A stretch of DNA of 64,000 nt from Elmis aenea. Lineage: Eukaryota > Arthropoda > Insecta > Coleoptera > Elmidae. The first letter of the stretch is position 1; each line of letters starts with the position of its first letter. A program made the translations under genes and the position numbers. Shown here in pieces: positions 10,726 through 23,568 of this stretch. Location: NCBI GenBank assembly GCA_947652605.1, contig OX393577.1, positions 20,277,466 through 20,341,465 of the forward strand, in the 5' to 3' direction. The notes under the pieces are model-generated. The model made no database searches, was not told the origin of the DNA, and saw nothing but the letters and a program-made list of their open reading frames with translations.

Positions 10726-12382
10726 TTGTTAAAAGTGTGCCGCGACATTAAAGGTTGAAAAAACACTGCTTTATAGGGATAAAACTTTTTTTGTTTCTTT
10801 CCTGAAAATAGTAATGTTCCATGCCATAAATTAAATACATGTTTGTCATCTGAACTGTAGAGCATGTATATATTTTGCAATATTATTTAGCGCATTAATA
10901 TTGGGGGGTACACGGCAGAATTGTTTATTTTCTGTGCATTTTGAGCTGTCGCAAAAAAGCATTAAAATTCTATTCATGAGAATAGTGTACTACAATCGGC
11001 CGAGAGGGTCACGCCGTTAAGACTATACTCTCAAAAGGGGTGCGATAAGTTTGGTAAACACTGGTCCAAAGTCTTGAAAATTTAATAATTAGCCGAGGTA
11101 AAAAGTTTGTTCAATTAAATAGATTTTTAATGAAGCTTATTTATTTTAAAAAATTAATAACCTAAATGTTCACATAATTTATCAAATATTGTTTTGCTCC
11201 GAACAAAACCAATTATTGGTTTTCGTACCAAGTACTTTTTTATTACCAACAGCCATGGTAAACTATTCTTTTTCAAAACAATCTTGTTTTTACTTAAGCT
11301 GTTTAAATGTACAATTTTTTTGCACCGTATTTATTTTTCAATTCAGAACTTTTTTATTTTGCCCACGGCGCATCTCCCCCATGTGTATTTCTTTTAAAGA
11401 TTGATGTTCCACAGTTTATAATCAAAACGTACAAAAAAAGTACTGCGATATTGCTAGACGTAGCGAGGTTTTCTAAAACTAATAAAAGTGTATATTTGTG
11501 CTCTCGCTTGATTTGATTCCCGTAGCGGACAGACAAGAAAATAGAAGAGTCAAAGTTAATTCCTGTGTGTACTCCTTGCATGATTAGATTATTGGTAAAC
11601 GGGGCACTAATAGAAAGTGCACACTTGGGAAGAACATCGATCACGATGTACACTTCCCTCGAGGCGACACACAGCAGCGAGCTTTCGCGTTTTAAGCTTC
11701 ATTGAAGTTTTACAATTTGTTTTTTGTATACATTTTCGACGCTCTTAACTCCTTTTATTGCCTGCTAACGCTGCCATGTCGTATAAACACTCATATCGGT
11801 TAAAATTTGAACGATATCGACATATCAAACGATAGATAATGTGGAATGAATTGACAAGTCATAAAATATTTATGAAATTGACTGTGGGGCTAAACTTGGT
11901 GTGATAACAAAAAGGCATGACCTTATGTAAAAAACTTTTAATCAATATAAATGAAAGTCTCAAATTGCAAAGAATGCGCGTTGACGGATTCATAGATTTT
12001 TGTTAAAAAACAAATAAGATTAAACAAATAAACGATCTTTGGAGAAATATTTCACAGTTTTATTGTCAAAAATGTTCACTACATTAAGGTTTTAATAAAA
12101 CACGTAACAAAGGAAGAAAACTGCAAACATGTAGTAAGAAGGTAATAGAAACTAATTGACTCATTTTATTTTACGGTTATTGGTACTGAATGTACATAGA
12201 CTACAATAAAATAACCTACCGTTATGTTTTCTCAATAATAATACCACAAGGTCTGTTTAATATAGGATGCGACCGATACTACAGCTTGTCTGGTCCATGC
12301 CTAATCTAAAATCATAAAAACAAATTAGCTTTTCTTCTTAATTCAAAACTTACCTATATCTTAAATTTGTCTGATGCTTATA
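10726..12382. other. Nothing recognised
   Basis: Several 60-100-codon frames occur on both strands (for example the minus frame at 11354-11653), but none has a recognisable domain and they overlap each other. No repeat boundary was identified. Confidence 0.4.
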
Positions 12383-13145
12383 CAGGGTGTTTCTTAAATA
12401 TTGCGAAAAAATTTGGGTGGTAATTCCTTATCGAAAATTAAAGGGGGTCTTTCATATAAAATTTTTTCCTCAGACGTCTCTTTTCGGAGTTACAACCCCC
12501 TAAAGTGGACGGTAAAATTAGGTTTTTATTTTATTTCTCAAATTTGGATAAATGTAGAAGAATGATATTTGGTAGATGTTTTATATTTATTAAAAGGTTC
12601 CCCATAGTAATATTTTTAATCATCTCCCACCTTCACAGGCGGCTGAAAAGTGTGACCCCTGTTGTTATTTTTTAATCAGAACTTTATGGTGAGTTAAAAT
12701 TTTGCAATTAAAACATTTTTGTTTAAAAGCTGGCTTTATTTATTTTTACTCGAAAACTGTAGGTTTAAAGAGAAATACTAAAGAAAAAAAGGTTCTAAAT
12801 AAATCAAGCTTTCAAAAAAACTATTTTTAATTGCAAAATTTTAACCCACCAAAAAGTTCTGATAAAAAACCTACAGGGGTCATACTTTTCAGCCCCCTGT
12901 GAAGATGGGAGTTGATTGCAAATATTACTATGGGAGACCTTTTTATAAGTACAAAACATCCATCAAATATCATTCTCCTACATTTATCCTTTGAGAAATA
13001 AAATAAAACCTAATTTTACCGCTTTCCTTTAGGGTGGTGTAACTCCGAAAGGAGACGTCTAAGGAAAAATGTTTATATGAAAGACCCCACTTAATTTTTG
13101 ATATTTTATTTTTGAATTGTTTTGCAATATTTAAGAAACACCCTA
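12383..13145. mobile_element. Foldback element, CAGGGTGTTTCTTAA ends
   Basis: This is the same family as 4147-5119. The left end is CAGGGTGTTTCTTAAATATTG and the right end its complement with the last G changed to A, flanked by TA. The arms share GACGTCTC, GGAGTTACA and CTCCCACCTTCACAG blocks, and the loop is only about 40 bp. Confidence 0.75.
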
Positions 13146-13945
13146 TATATTCTGCAACTATTTTAATCGATTAACTGCGGAAGTTCTGCGCAATACTAAA
13201 AATCATATTATCTTTGTGTTTCAAGCAATTACTGATCTAACTAGGGTGAACCAAAGATTCTTTTTTTTTCATATTGAAACTGCAAACGTAAATATAACAA
13301 GAACAAATAAGAATTATTCTTCAAAGTAAAGATCATTTGATTCTGTTGCGAACTCTTTTTTGGCGAGTTGTTCGATTCCATAGCGGTGCCATGCCTTTTT
13401 CTTGAAGGCAAAAAACTAGCGGCATTTTGCCTCGACTTCCTCTAATGTTTTGAAGCTGCGACCACGCAAGAAATGTACCATCGCCTGGTAAAAAAGAAAA
13501 GCAGATCGCTCAGGTTCAGGCAAAACTTCGATGCTGACAAATTCTCGATTTTCGCTTTGTCTGGCTGATAGTATTTGAAAGAGCGTTGTCCTGCTGCAGC
13601 TACATACACTTTCTGTTGACCAAAACCGAGTATTTTCGGCTTTACTCCGCGTACAGGTTAATGTCTATGGCTCGGTTGTTTGGAACCAGATCAGTGGATT
13701 ATTTCTTTAAAATTCCACCAGAGACACAACATTACCTGACTAATTTGGCCACAGGTTCAGCCATTTGCCAGGAGTTCAACCCTTGATTTTTTTTGTTTGG
13801 GTTACAAAAACCACCCATTTCTCATCTCAGGTTGCAATTTGACGGATGAAGCAATCGTCACCTAGATTTTGGAGCAGCTTTTGGAAGGTGTCCACACGTC
13901 GTTGAGCTTGAGCAGCCCTCAATTCATGTGGCACTTCACTACATC

Positions 13946-15510
13946 TACACCTATAAGAATGCCAAATGGAGAATGGGCCAAAACAGATCGGGATAAAGCA
14001 ATAACTTTCGCCGAACACCTAAAGAGAGTCTTTCAACCACTACCCTCACATGATGGAGAAGAGGATGAGGAAATCAATACATACCTTAAAGAAGCACAAC
14101 AACCTAGTGAACCCACGCAACACATTACGCCGAAAGAAGTAATGAATGTTATTAAAAACGAAATACATGCAGGAAAGGCGCCTGGGTATGACCTAATTAC
14201 TGGTCAGGTAATAAAAGAACTGCCTCAGAAAGGAATCGTTATGATGACTCAACTATTCAACGCAGTATTAAGACTAAAATACTTTCCAACGCAATGGAAA
14301 GTAGCGAAAGTGATACTCATACAGAAGCCAGGAAAACCACCAAACGATCCTTCATCTTATCGGCCTATTAGTCTCCTGCCAATAATGTCAAAAGTGTTAG
14401 AAAAATTACTGTCAAAAAGGTTGATGAAAGTCATTACTGAAAAAAACCTTATTCCAGAGCATCAATTCGGCTTCCGAAGAAAACATTCCACCATAGAACA
14501 AGTTCACCGGGTGGTGGACACTATAAACAAAACCTATGAAAAAAGAGGGTACTGCGCAGCGATATTTCTTGACGTGAGTCAAGCATTCGATAAGGTCTGG
14601 CACCAAGGACTGCTGTACAAACTAAAACAGAAACTGCCAGAAGCTATGTATAATGTCCTCAAATCCTATCTAGAAAAAAGACTCTTTCGGGTGAGATATG
14701 AAACTGAACTAACAACGCTTTACCCAATAATAGCAGGCGTACCACAAGGCAGCGTTCTTGGACCTACCCTTTACCTGTTATTTACTTCAGATCTTCCAAC
14801 AGATGAAAGCGTAACTACCTCGACATTCGCAGACGACACTGCAATTTTAGCAACGAGTCAAGATCCTGTGGAAGCACATAGATTACTCCAAAACAATATA
14901 AATCAAATAGAACAGTGGACACAAAAATGGCGCATTAAAATTAATGAAACGAAGTCGGCGCACATTGTCTTTACAAAATGTCACGGCCAATCACCACCAG
15001 TAATGACAAACAATCAAATCGTACCCACGGTAAATGATGTGAAATACCTAGGTATGCATCTGGATAAAGGTCTGATATGGAGAACGCACATTTGGAAGAA
15101 GCGAAAACAGCTTGATGCTAAATTCCGTAAGTACTACTGGCTTCTTGGGAGGCAGTCGAAACTATCTTCGCAATAAACTGCTGGCTTACAACGTCATATT
15201 TAAACCGGTATGGACCTACGGGCTCCAGCTCTGGGGAACCGCATCTAACTCCAACATAGCCATTATCGAGAGGTTTCAGGCAAAAGTGCTACGAGCCATG
15301 GTGGATGCACCCTGGTTTGTAACTAACAAGAACATCTACAAAGACCTAAAAGTGCACACGATAAGTGACGTGATTGTGCAGTGCAGTACAAGGTACGTTC
15401 AACGCCTTGAGGTACATCCAAATGCGTTAGCATTAAACCTACTAGATAACAGTCAACATTACAGAAGACTAAAACGCAAAACTCCGCTAGACCTGGTGCA
15501 TAGTGTATAA
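13946..15510 (+). pseudogene. LINE reverse transcriptase, one frameshift
   Basis: The frame to 15176 holds the reverse-transcriptase domain: GKAPGYDLI, SYRPISLLPIMSKVLEKLL, HQFGFRRKHST, AIFLDVSQAFDKVWH, GVPQGSVLGPTLYLLF and the catalytic TFADDTAIL. The +1 frame continues from about 15165 with NKLLAYNVIFKPVWTYGLQL to a stop at 15510, as in Jockey-clade ORF2 C-termini. A single-base indel near 15165 separates the two. The upstream codons from 13869 are antisense mariner and not part of the protein. Confidence 0.9.
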
Positions 15511-15660
15511 ACTCTAAATTTTCTTTTAGTTTTTTATAGAGGGTGTTCACTGGAACACACCTCTTCGAGTCAGTTTCTAAAATCAGATCATATGTTTATT
15601 GTTTTTCTTTAAAAAAAACAGATTACATAGAAAACCCATCAAAAAAAAAAAAAAAAAAAA
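13946..15660 (+). mobile_element. 5'-truncated Jockey-like LINE
   Basis: A reverse-transcriptase body is followed by a 3' UTR (15511-15640) and a 20-A tail (15641-15660). The flanking duplication CTACATC (13939-13945 and 15661-15667) marks insertion into the mariner fossil; one more A may belong to it. The 5' end is truncated: the element starts inside ORF2, just upstream of the reverse transcriptase, with the endonuclease missing. Poly(A) tail, target duplication and 5' truncation together are classic target-primed retrotransposition. Confidence 0.9.
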
Positions 15661-15950
15661 CTACATCGTCTTTGCCATGCCTAACGAGTAAAGCCTGAGG
15701 AACGCCGAGTTCAGCGGATAATCGGCCAGTGCTAGTTGATGGACTTGCCTTGACTTCGCGGAGGACTTCACAATTCACCATGACAGGGCGACTGAAGAGT
15801 GGCTGATCTTCTAGACTGGTGTCCCCGTCGTTAAATTTTTTGACTAGTTTAGCGCTACACGAATTGAGACTGCCTTTTCCTCTTCTACTTCGTATATCTT
15901 CTTCGCCACTTCTGTCGCTGTGAAATATTGTTTCCAGTAGTGATGTAAAA

Positions 15951-16899
15951 TAACTCGATTTCCGATTTTTGTATGTGTTTTCCTAAACTATTATTAAGAA
16001 AAATATTAAATAATTGAAAGTAGTTTTTGAAAATTCGAGCCTACGCCGCTGGTTAAAATAGTGATCAGTTTTCAAACCTTTCTAACTTTTTAATTCAGAG
16101 CTAACCGCGTATTGTCAGGTTATAAATTATTCCAACTTTACCAATAAATTTATCAGAACATTGCAAGGTTTGCAAAATTTCAGTGGAACTGTATTAATCA
16201 CATTTTCTCTTTATAAGTCCATTAATCATCGACTATATTACAATAAAGTGCGATGGGGAGACCAGACATGCTAGTCCTGGCGGTTTCTCCGACGCGGACA
16301 CGATTCGTAGCCTCGTAGCCGCATACATGTTACCCTTTCTCATGTATGTAGATAAGCAGTGCAGACAGGAAATTACAGTAAAGCGTCTGGAATTAAGCTA
16401 TATGTGGTGGCAAAGCGCCACCAGTAAATGCCACAGAAATAAAAATACTGCTGTCGTAATCAGCATTCATAATCCTGCAATTTCAAAATCACGAACGTTT
16501 TTACGTTGTTAAAGCTGTCTGGTATTTTTTCTCGTTTTGTGTGGAACTGTGTATATCCGGGCTCTTAACTAAATGTCCTCGCACTGGCTGTGCTCAAACG
16601 AGCAGTTACGTTTTGGTTAATACCGTTGCAAAACTGATATTAGTGCTTATTGCTTCGTACTCAGTAACCGTTTTGTTCATTGATTAGGAATTAATGGTTT
16701 TAAAACCGCCGTCCGCGTTTAAATTTCTGCACCGTGAAGTTTTAAACACGAATAAAGTTTTACGTGTTTTTCTGATTTTATTTTGAATGTTGAATGGTAT
16801 TAATAAACCTTTATCATTTATTTAAACTTCGAAATTCCTTTGCAATTTCACAAGTACAGCCGTATTTACCCATGAGCTAAAGAAGCTACAACTTAAGGA
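15951..16899. other. Nothing recognised; small G+C-rich patch at 16250-16320
   Basis: No supported gene. A locally G+C-rich patch stands out from the A+T-rich surroundings but shows no reading frame or repeat I can identify. Confidence 0.4.
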
Positions 16900-17120
16900 C
16901 CTGAATGCGCCTTAATAATTTAATATATTTTTTAAAAATTGTGAACTTATCCAGTTTCTTCAGATTTTTCACAAAATTTCAAATTGCTTGTTGAGTAGGA
17001 TGATTAAATGCACCGAAAAATTTTCCGAATTTTGCGATGGTTTTCTTTTATTGAACGTCCATTTTCATAATATGTTTTAATGATTTCAATACGTTGTTTT
17101 TGTGACAGCGGCGACATAGT
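16900..17120 (-). pseudogene. mariner-superfamily transposase N-terminus
   Basis: A minus-strand frame from about 17120 opens MSPLSQKQRIEIIKTYYENG and continues RSIKENHRKIRKIF, the first helix-turn-helix of IS630/mariner-type transposases. A frame break follows, with FNHPTQQAI-like residues readable afterwards. No catalytic region remains and no terminal inverted repeats were found. Confidence 0.6.
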
Positions 17121-19813
17121 TAGACTTAACTTAGGGTAAATGAAATTCCAACCGAATACAAAATGCCAATCTGTAGTTATCGGCATTTAAAATCCTAAAG
17201 CCCCTTTTGGAAAACCCTAATAGTATGACGGACCGTACTTTACATAGGCCGAACTGTTGTGGAAGAGTAGGTACTAATTACGCTTTTGTTTGTTGTTGTC
17301 AATTAGGCTCGTGATCGTCTTTGTAATGTAGTTGAACCTTCAAACGTTGTTTTACGTAATACATAGGTCTAGAGTAGAGCAATAATTACGCAGTAAGAAA
17401 CAAATAAAACACAACAGTTGTAACAACAAACTCCTTCATTTTTTGACCGGTTGTACATTTCTCGGTGGTTGGTTCTTAACTACCTAAGCGCGACTGTCCC
17501 AAGATTTTTGGTTCCCTGTTGTCATCCCTTTTTTAATGTAATTTACTAAAGTTGAAATCTTCATAACCTGACCTTTTTAAAGTGTTACATTATTTAGTAA
17601 CTGATCAATCAGCATTTGTTGCAATGTTATTCATTTAAAAGTAAATGAAATAACATTGATGTAAAATTTAAAAAAAACTAATTGATGTCAGGCGAAATAT
17701 CACAACAGTAATTACACAAAAATTCAAATCATCAATTGTTGATACAGTTTTGTGTGTGTTTTTTGAGTTTAATGCTAACGAACTGTTCAGGACAAAGGTC
17801 ATTCAGTAGACTCAGAAGAATAAACAATTACTTTCGTAATAGTGATTCAAACAAAACAATTCTCTTTTTCAAGCTTTTCATACATAGAAAACAATAAGCC
17901 TAGGATCTTATCTTGGGATGATATTATGTCAGATTTTCTAATAAATATAGTAAACAATTGATTGTTTCTCCAAGAAAGCATTGTTTGCAAAATTAAATTA
18001 TTGGTATAAATATAAGTATGTATAAAATTGCTGTTAAGTTTTTATTTGCGTATATAAATTTATATCATAAAAAAATTAGACTGCAACTAATGAAGAGGTG
18101 AAACTCTTAAAATTGGTTTTGCATTTCCATAAAGGATCATTGAAAAAAAAAACACAAGTGAATTTTAAATAACCATTTCTACATTAATAAATGCATTATA
18201 TAAATAATCAAACAATTTAAATTAGAATGGGGGTCGTCATGTGATGAAGGAATAAAGGAAGCACTAATTAATAAAATATGTAAATAAAATTCTTGTTGAC
18301 TAATTTCGAATGAACTCTAAATGTATGCTAAAAACGAAGCTGAGAAAAGTTCTCCTTTGTTGAGACAAACAGTGAAGTAAAAAATTTGTAACGATAAAAT
18401 CTGTCGTTCAAGTTTGCTTAAGTTGATAGCAATTTTCTTTGCAATATAAAGTAATTCAGTGTTATACCAGTGACAATTTACTTCGGTTTTTTGCTACTCC
18501 TTGACTTTCATTATCATAAAAAAAGCAAGCCAACAGAAACGCTTCTGCTATTTTGAGGTTTTGCTATTCATTTTGCTAAAAGTGGTTATACCTTATTTCT
18601 TTGAAGTGCAACACTTTCAGTTTTATTTGTACGAGATGAGATGCCTCCAGCAATTTTGTATGTATGTAGTTACACCGAACTAAAATTGAATGAGAGAATT
18701 GTATAATAGTTTTATCTAATGAAAATGAATGAAAATCTAATGGTTTTCATCTAGCACAAGTCGTCATATAAAAGGTATTTATCTTAAATTTAACCAACAG
18801 TTTTGCAAAACTGATGAATAATGGAGCCCTGGGCTTTAATAACCCGAACATTTTTTGCAAGAAAATACGTGGATAGGGAAGCTTTTTCTTAGAATTCGTT
18901 TTCCACAGACTTCTGCTGCCGATAAAATTATTAAAAGAAAATTCCACGTACCTACTCCGAAAATTATAGTACTGTAGGTGTACAGACCCGATTACCCAAT
19001 ACAATGTGGACCTAAAGCTCTCGGATAATAAAAGTTCTGAAAATTGGAAAGTTTGGATAATAATAATTAATAAATATAATGCTTATTGCCAACATTTTAA
19101 ATGTGGATATGTGTCCAAAAAAATTTTTTTTTGGGTTATTTTGTACCGAGATAAAGTTTTCGTTGATCGTTAAGCCTTTTAACTAACATCAAAATATTGC
19201 TTCTTGTTTATAATTTTAGTTTTTTTTTTGTACCTATGCAATTTTTCATTAGACCAAGAAGTTATTTATTTTGGCAAAAATACAGTTTAAAAAGCTCGCG
19301 GTTTTAAATTATCCTTTTTGCTGCAGTCCTAAACTTACTTCCGACTACATAGCTAGAGCGCGTCGAATTTTCAATGGTCGGAAACTTCAAATACTAGCTA
19401 AAAGACGCTTCATCAGGCGTCATTCTTGCCGTATCTAAAATTTTAAATAAAACGGTACCTAGCAAGTCATGCAAAAATATCAAACTGCAAGTTAGTGTAA
19501 GAACGTAGAGAATTCAACTTATTTTTAAAAGTTGGCAGTGTGTTCGATTTATATTATATTGCTAAACTTTGTTGCAGTTCATTTGATTATTAAAGGAAAA
19601 AAAATGTGCACCGAATATTTAATACATAACTGTTGTTGTGATACTGATAAGTCATTTTGTATACTTATTTAGTTAGTCCATCTACTGTTTGGTGTAGGAC
19701 GTTTGGTAAGCTTATTGGCTCAAATTATTGTCTCTTGTTCATTTAGAAGTTTTATTCTTATAATTTTAATTGTAACAGGTAATTTTTTTCAACATGGATT
19801 GCGTTTCTCTTAA
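17121..19813. other. Nothing recognised except a degenerate CTAATGAAGAG motif at 18085
   Basis: No coding exon with homology was seen. Around 18080-18110 CTAATGA, AGAG, a short loop and CTCT occur in hammerhead-like order but without a GAAA box. A similar motif lies at 43890 in an SLC9C intron. Confidence 0.4.
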
Positions 19814-20427
19814 CACTTGTGTCAATAACCGGGTACCCGGGACTCACTTAAGCACTTTTGGTGTCATATTTAGTGATTTTTGTTTAAAAACCTTACCGAT
19901 AGTCGCGATTTAACCTTTTTAAAGTGAAATATGCTTTTTTATATTTTTTTCTCGTGCTGGAACAATTTTTTTTTACATCAAAGTTCACGTAAATAAATAA
20001 AAACTAATGTCTACATGAGAAAAAACAATAACATTTATTTATTTAGGCACATTCATTACATTTTTGTAATGGAATGCTCCTCGCAGACAAGTTTTTCGCA
20101 TGGTATGCAAGATTTTTTAGTTTTTCTGCGCTTTTTAGATAAGCAAATTTTTGCAATAGGGTGTTGAGCTAGATGGTCGTTTTGAACTTATTTAAATATG
20201 CATATCTGGTTTGTTTATTACCTCATTTAAAAGTAAATAAAATGTTTCATATGTTTAATACAGGTTTTGAAATTTGAAATTAAAAACTGAATAATTTTAC
20301 CAATCTGTCATTTTATTTACAAAAATATATAAAGCTTGTAGGAAAAGTTTATTATAAAAATCTGTAGTTTGGTGCCCGGTACCCGATCATTGGACAACGT
20401 TGTGAATTTCGGTTATTGACATAAGGG
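19814..20427. mobile_element. piggyBac-type MITE
   Basis: The ends CACTTGTGTCAATAACCG and (complement) CCCTTATGTCAATAACCG lie next to TTAA on both sides (19810-19813 and 20428-20431). TTAA target sites with C-rich starts are the piggyBac signature. The inner GGGTACCCGG and CCCGGTACCC blocks repeat near both ends. No transposase was seen. Confidence 0.75.
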
Positions 20428-20438
20428 TTAAAGGTATA

Positions 20439-20560
20439 CTACATAACAAAAGTTGTAAGAAGCATATTACGCACGAGTGAAAAATCTGCGCACGGAGCCG
20501 CGTAGCGGCGAGTGCGTATTTCCACGAGTGCGTAATTGCTTTACAGCTCGTGTTATGTAG
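20439..20560. repeat. 122-bp imperfect hairpin
   Basis: CTACATAACA at the left and TGTTATGTAG at the right are exact complements. Inward, TACGCACGAGTG pairs with CACGAGTGCGTA. The loop is G+C-rich (GGAGCCGCGTAGCGGCG). It is probably a small MITE, directly beside the piggyBac MITE. Confidence 0.6.
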
Positions 20561-21909
20561 CTTACTTTTTCTACGAACACAATACATACGATTATAACGG
20601 TTTTTTGGCGAATATACACATGTAATTACTTTGACGTTTCTAGACAAGTTCGCGTTTTGCTTATCGTGCGTTAGGACTCACTATGCATGCAGGCTATACG
20701 ATAAGAGTCAATTACATTAGTGGTAGTAGAATAATACATATGTGTAATTGATTATATATATAGTATTGGATTTTTATTGTTACCTTTTCTTGATGATAAT
20801 TTAAATATTAGGTATTGGGTTTGTAAGGTTTAATTGAAACTAGCTTATTAGCATGTTATCACAACGTTTCGATGCTATGGTATGGCATCTTTTTCAAGTG
20901 ATTCTTTATTTAAGTTCCAAAGCTGTATATGTAAGCCCTTGCACAAGTACAAAGTTGAAATTTTGAGGTTTTTGTAATTTGATATATGTTGTTATATTAG
21001 ATTAAAAAGATTAAAAAATATTAAAAGACGATCACAAATTAACATATTAAAAACATGGTCCAGCTGAGACCGGATGTATTGTGTGTGAATATATATATAT
21101 ATATTATAGTTAGTTAAGTATTTATTATTCTTTTATTAGTACTCTTTATGAATTCGTTCCTATTTTTCAAACATGCCCGAAATCTTTAACAAACAATGCT
21201 GTTATGACATTAATTTGTATGTTCCAGTTGATTTTTTACTCTTCCCGTAAGTGTATATTATTCACTTTTACGAGTACCTATTTGTAAATCGGAGCAGTAG
21301 TTCAGGATTAATTTTAAAAAAACTTTTATTTAGAAGATAAATTGAAATCCCGGATAAATTATTAAAGTTGCGAGAATACTCTTTCAAGAATAAGTATTTA
21401 TTTGCTTTTAAGTTGCTGAAATACTTTGCAGTGAGTTTAGAGTTGCATAAATGAATTTAGTATTTGCCAAGTTTATATTTGTGATAGCATTCTGTCTGCT
21501 TAGAGCTGAGGGTAGACTTCTATTTAAGACTGTAAACATCCCTTGAGGCAAAATTATTTGCAGCACACTCGAGTTAAATCGCAGCTGGAAACTGAAATGT
21601 GACTACGTTCGTAGCAATTTAAGGTTTAAAGGAAATCTGTTCAGACGAAATTTCATTATGAAAATCAAATTGACGCGAATGAAGCGAAGATTTATAAAAG
21701 TTACTCGGGTTGCATGTAGTGCACAATTATCTGCATCGGTATGTACAGGGTGAATCAAAAGAAATGGTAACCATTCGAACCTCGTAAACTGTAAGATACA
21801 GCTTTGCTTCAAGTTTCACAATAACAGCAGTTGCTAAATATATCTGCACAGCTTTATTTATAACAAAGTTTTGGTAATAATTATGTAAAGGTCCAAGGAT
21901 CTTTTAGAT
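20561..21909. other. Nothing recognised; TA microsatellite near 21090
   Basis: Apart from a short (AT)n run at about 21090-21104, no feature could be supported. Confidence 0.4.
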
Positions 21910-22257
21910 CAGAGGTCTCCAAACCACGACCCCCGGGCCCGCGAAGGGTTTTCATCCGGCCCGCGGTTGTTAAAAAAAAATATAGTACTGCTTATGTCAC
22001 ATATAAAATAACCACAAATAAGTCATGGCAATAAATTTTAAGTAACAAAATAACTTCAACCTACGAATTGGTAGCTTTGCAAACAATACGGGGAAATCAT
22101 TATGCGAAAGTAAAAACTTAATATAAGTTTTATTCTTTGTTGCCAGAAAATAAATAAAGTCACATAAAACATTTTGCAAGATAAATTATGGCCGCCGTTA
22201 GGCAGTAGGTACTTACGTTTTCATAAACAATCATTATAGAGACTAGACTGAAACATT

Positions 22258-23095
22258 TTATTTTATTTAGTCATGAGTTCTTCTACTGTTAGGTGTAGGA
22301 CTGTAGGACTGTTGAGTTGTGTTGTGCTGACTTTTTTCCATGATCGCTTCTTCTTCTTTTCCTCTTTGCTTCTGGTATGCCAAGTACCTATTCTTATTTT
22401 GTCTTTCTTATCTCTATTTTCATCATTTTTAGTATCTCGTGCTATGATTGCTATTTGTTTTTTCTTATTCATGTCCGTTTTCGTGTAGTGTTCGTGCCAT
22501 TTTTTCCGTAACCTGTTTTCCGTCCTTAGTTTTTTGGGTTTTTTGCTGTAGCTCCTCTCTCTCTCTTTATTCCATAGCCAGTTGTTATTATCTACGATTA
22601 GTTTTTCATAAGCTACTCTGACTTTTTTGCCCTGTTTTCTTTCTTTTTCTGCCTCTTCTCTGATTTTTCTTTGTATTTCCCTTTCTTTTACTGTTAGGTC
22701 ATTGTCTATGTAAACGTTTTGATCTTTTAATCTGCTGTTATACTGCATTATCTTTATTTTGTCCTCTCTCTTACTTATCGTTGCTATTGTCATCCTTTTT
22801 TCATATTTTTGACCACCTTATACATCTGTTTGATATTTACTAAATTTTGATCTAGAAATTCTTCCATACCTACTGTCTCGTAAGTTTTATTAAAGTTTGC
22901 TCCCTTTATCACAATGTTATATTTATTTTATTTTTTTTTTCTGTTTTTTCTATTCTGTTTTCTAAGCTCTTCGTTTTCTTTTTTTGTTCCAATTAATTCC
23001 TTCCTAAATGCTCTTTGGTCTTACCTTATCTTTTTAACTTCTTCCACCAATTGGTTAATTACTTTTACTAACTGAAACATATTTTATGAAAAATC
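22258..23095 (-). mobile_element. Internally deleted LINE: ORF1 joined to the 3' end
   Basis: On the minus strand the sequence starts with an ORF1-like coiled coil (LVEEVKKIR, KKENEELRKQNRK, then FLDQNLVNIKQMYKV), continues in the open frame 22793-22263, and ends with the terminus seen at 1-593. Nearly the whole endonuclease and reverse transcriptase are missing: the frame runs from IRIGTWHTRS, the usual start of the endonuclease, into WKKVSTTQLNSPT, the usual end of ORF2. Only the 5' part is frameshifted. Confidence 0.65.
22263..22793 (-). CDS. LINE ORF1/ORF2-end fusion, 176 codons open
   Basis: A charged, lysine- and glutamate-rich protein with TVKEREIQRKIREEAEKERK near residue 34, a KVRVAYEKLIVDNNNWLWN segment as in the C-terminal part of LINE ORF1 proteins, then IRIGTWHTRS and the ORF2 tail. 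The open frame crosses the deletion junction. Whether it is translated is unknown; a chance in-frame deletion is the simplest reading. Confidence 0.5.
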   Translation of the reverse strand: MTIATISKREDKIKIMQYNSRLKDQNVYIDNDLTVKEREIQRKIREEAEKERKQGKKVRVAYEKLIVDNNNWLWNKERERSYSKKPKKLRTENRLRKKWHEHYTKTDMNKKKQIAIIARDTKNDENRDKKDKIRIGTWHTRSKEEKKKKRSWKKVSTTQLNSPTVLHLTVEELMTK

Positions 23096-23386
23096 CTTTT
23101 AAAACTAAGTGATGTGAACCAATTTTTAAAAATAAGCTTTTCAAAATTGACACCAAAAATCGATAAGAGTTATTCAGGCTTTAAAGAAACAATTCTCATT
23201 ATCATTATTTTATTGCATACTTGACAATAATTATTAGATATTATTATTTTCGCGAAGGTGTCCCCTTTCGGGTTCCTGTATTGCAACCTGCTGGTCTATT
23301 GTACCCTCTGATGATAGCCACTTAAAGGAGTCTTGTGTTTTTGAAGGATTCAAGGATTTTCCTCAAGTGTATTTACCTTAACTCTT

Positions 23387-23568
23387 GGTTTTGTCCACCC
23401 CTAGAAGTCTATGCCGATAGTAGGTAAAGGTACTTGACGCTGATGCTGATTATATTGAGTTTACTTTATTGTTAAGGGGTTTTGTCCACTCCTAGAAGTC
23501 TATGCCGATAGTAGGTAAAGGTACTTGACGATGATGCTGATTATATTGAGTTTACTTTATTGTTAAGG
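23387..23568 (+). repeat. Two tandem copies of a 91-bp unit
   Basis: Copies at 23387-23477 and 23478-23568 both start GGTTTTGTCCAC and differ at only a few bases (for example CACCCC/CACTCC and GACGCTG/GACGATG). A recent duplication within the hAT remnant. Confidence 0.9.

Larger units (their letters stand above)
13314..15950 (-). pseudogene. mariner transposase fossil, split by a LINE
   Basis: Read on the minus strand, 15950-15668 gives the N-terminal helix-turn-helix region (SLEDQPLFSRPVMV, STGRLSAELGV). Across the LINE it continues at 13937 with VPHELRAAQAQRRV, ending DEKWV near 13790. Further on, QQDNALSNTISQ (the second catalytic D region) and a C-terminus FATESNDLYFEE with a stop at 13316-13314 are visible in shifted frames. 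These are mariner-family landmarks. Several stops and frameshifts show it is long dead. The LINE insertion duplicated CTACATC at the break. Confidence 0.8.

Noticed and set aside
11354..11653. 99-codon minus-strand frame
   Set aside because: No recognisable domain, overlaps three other chance frames, and lacks any splice or expression signal I could support.
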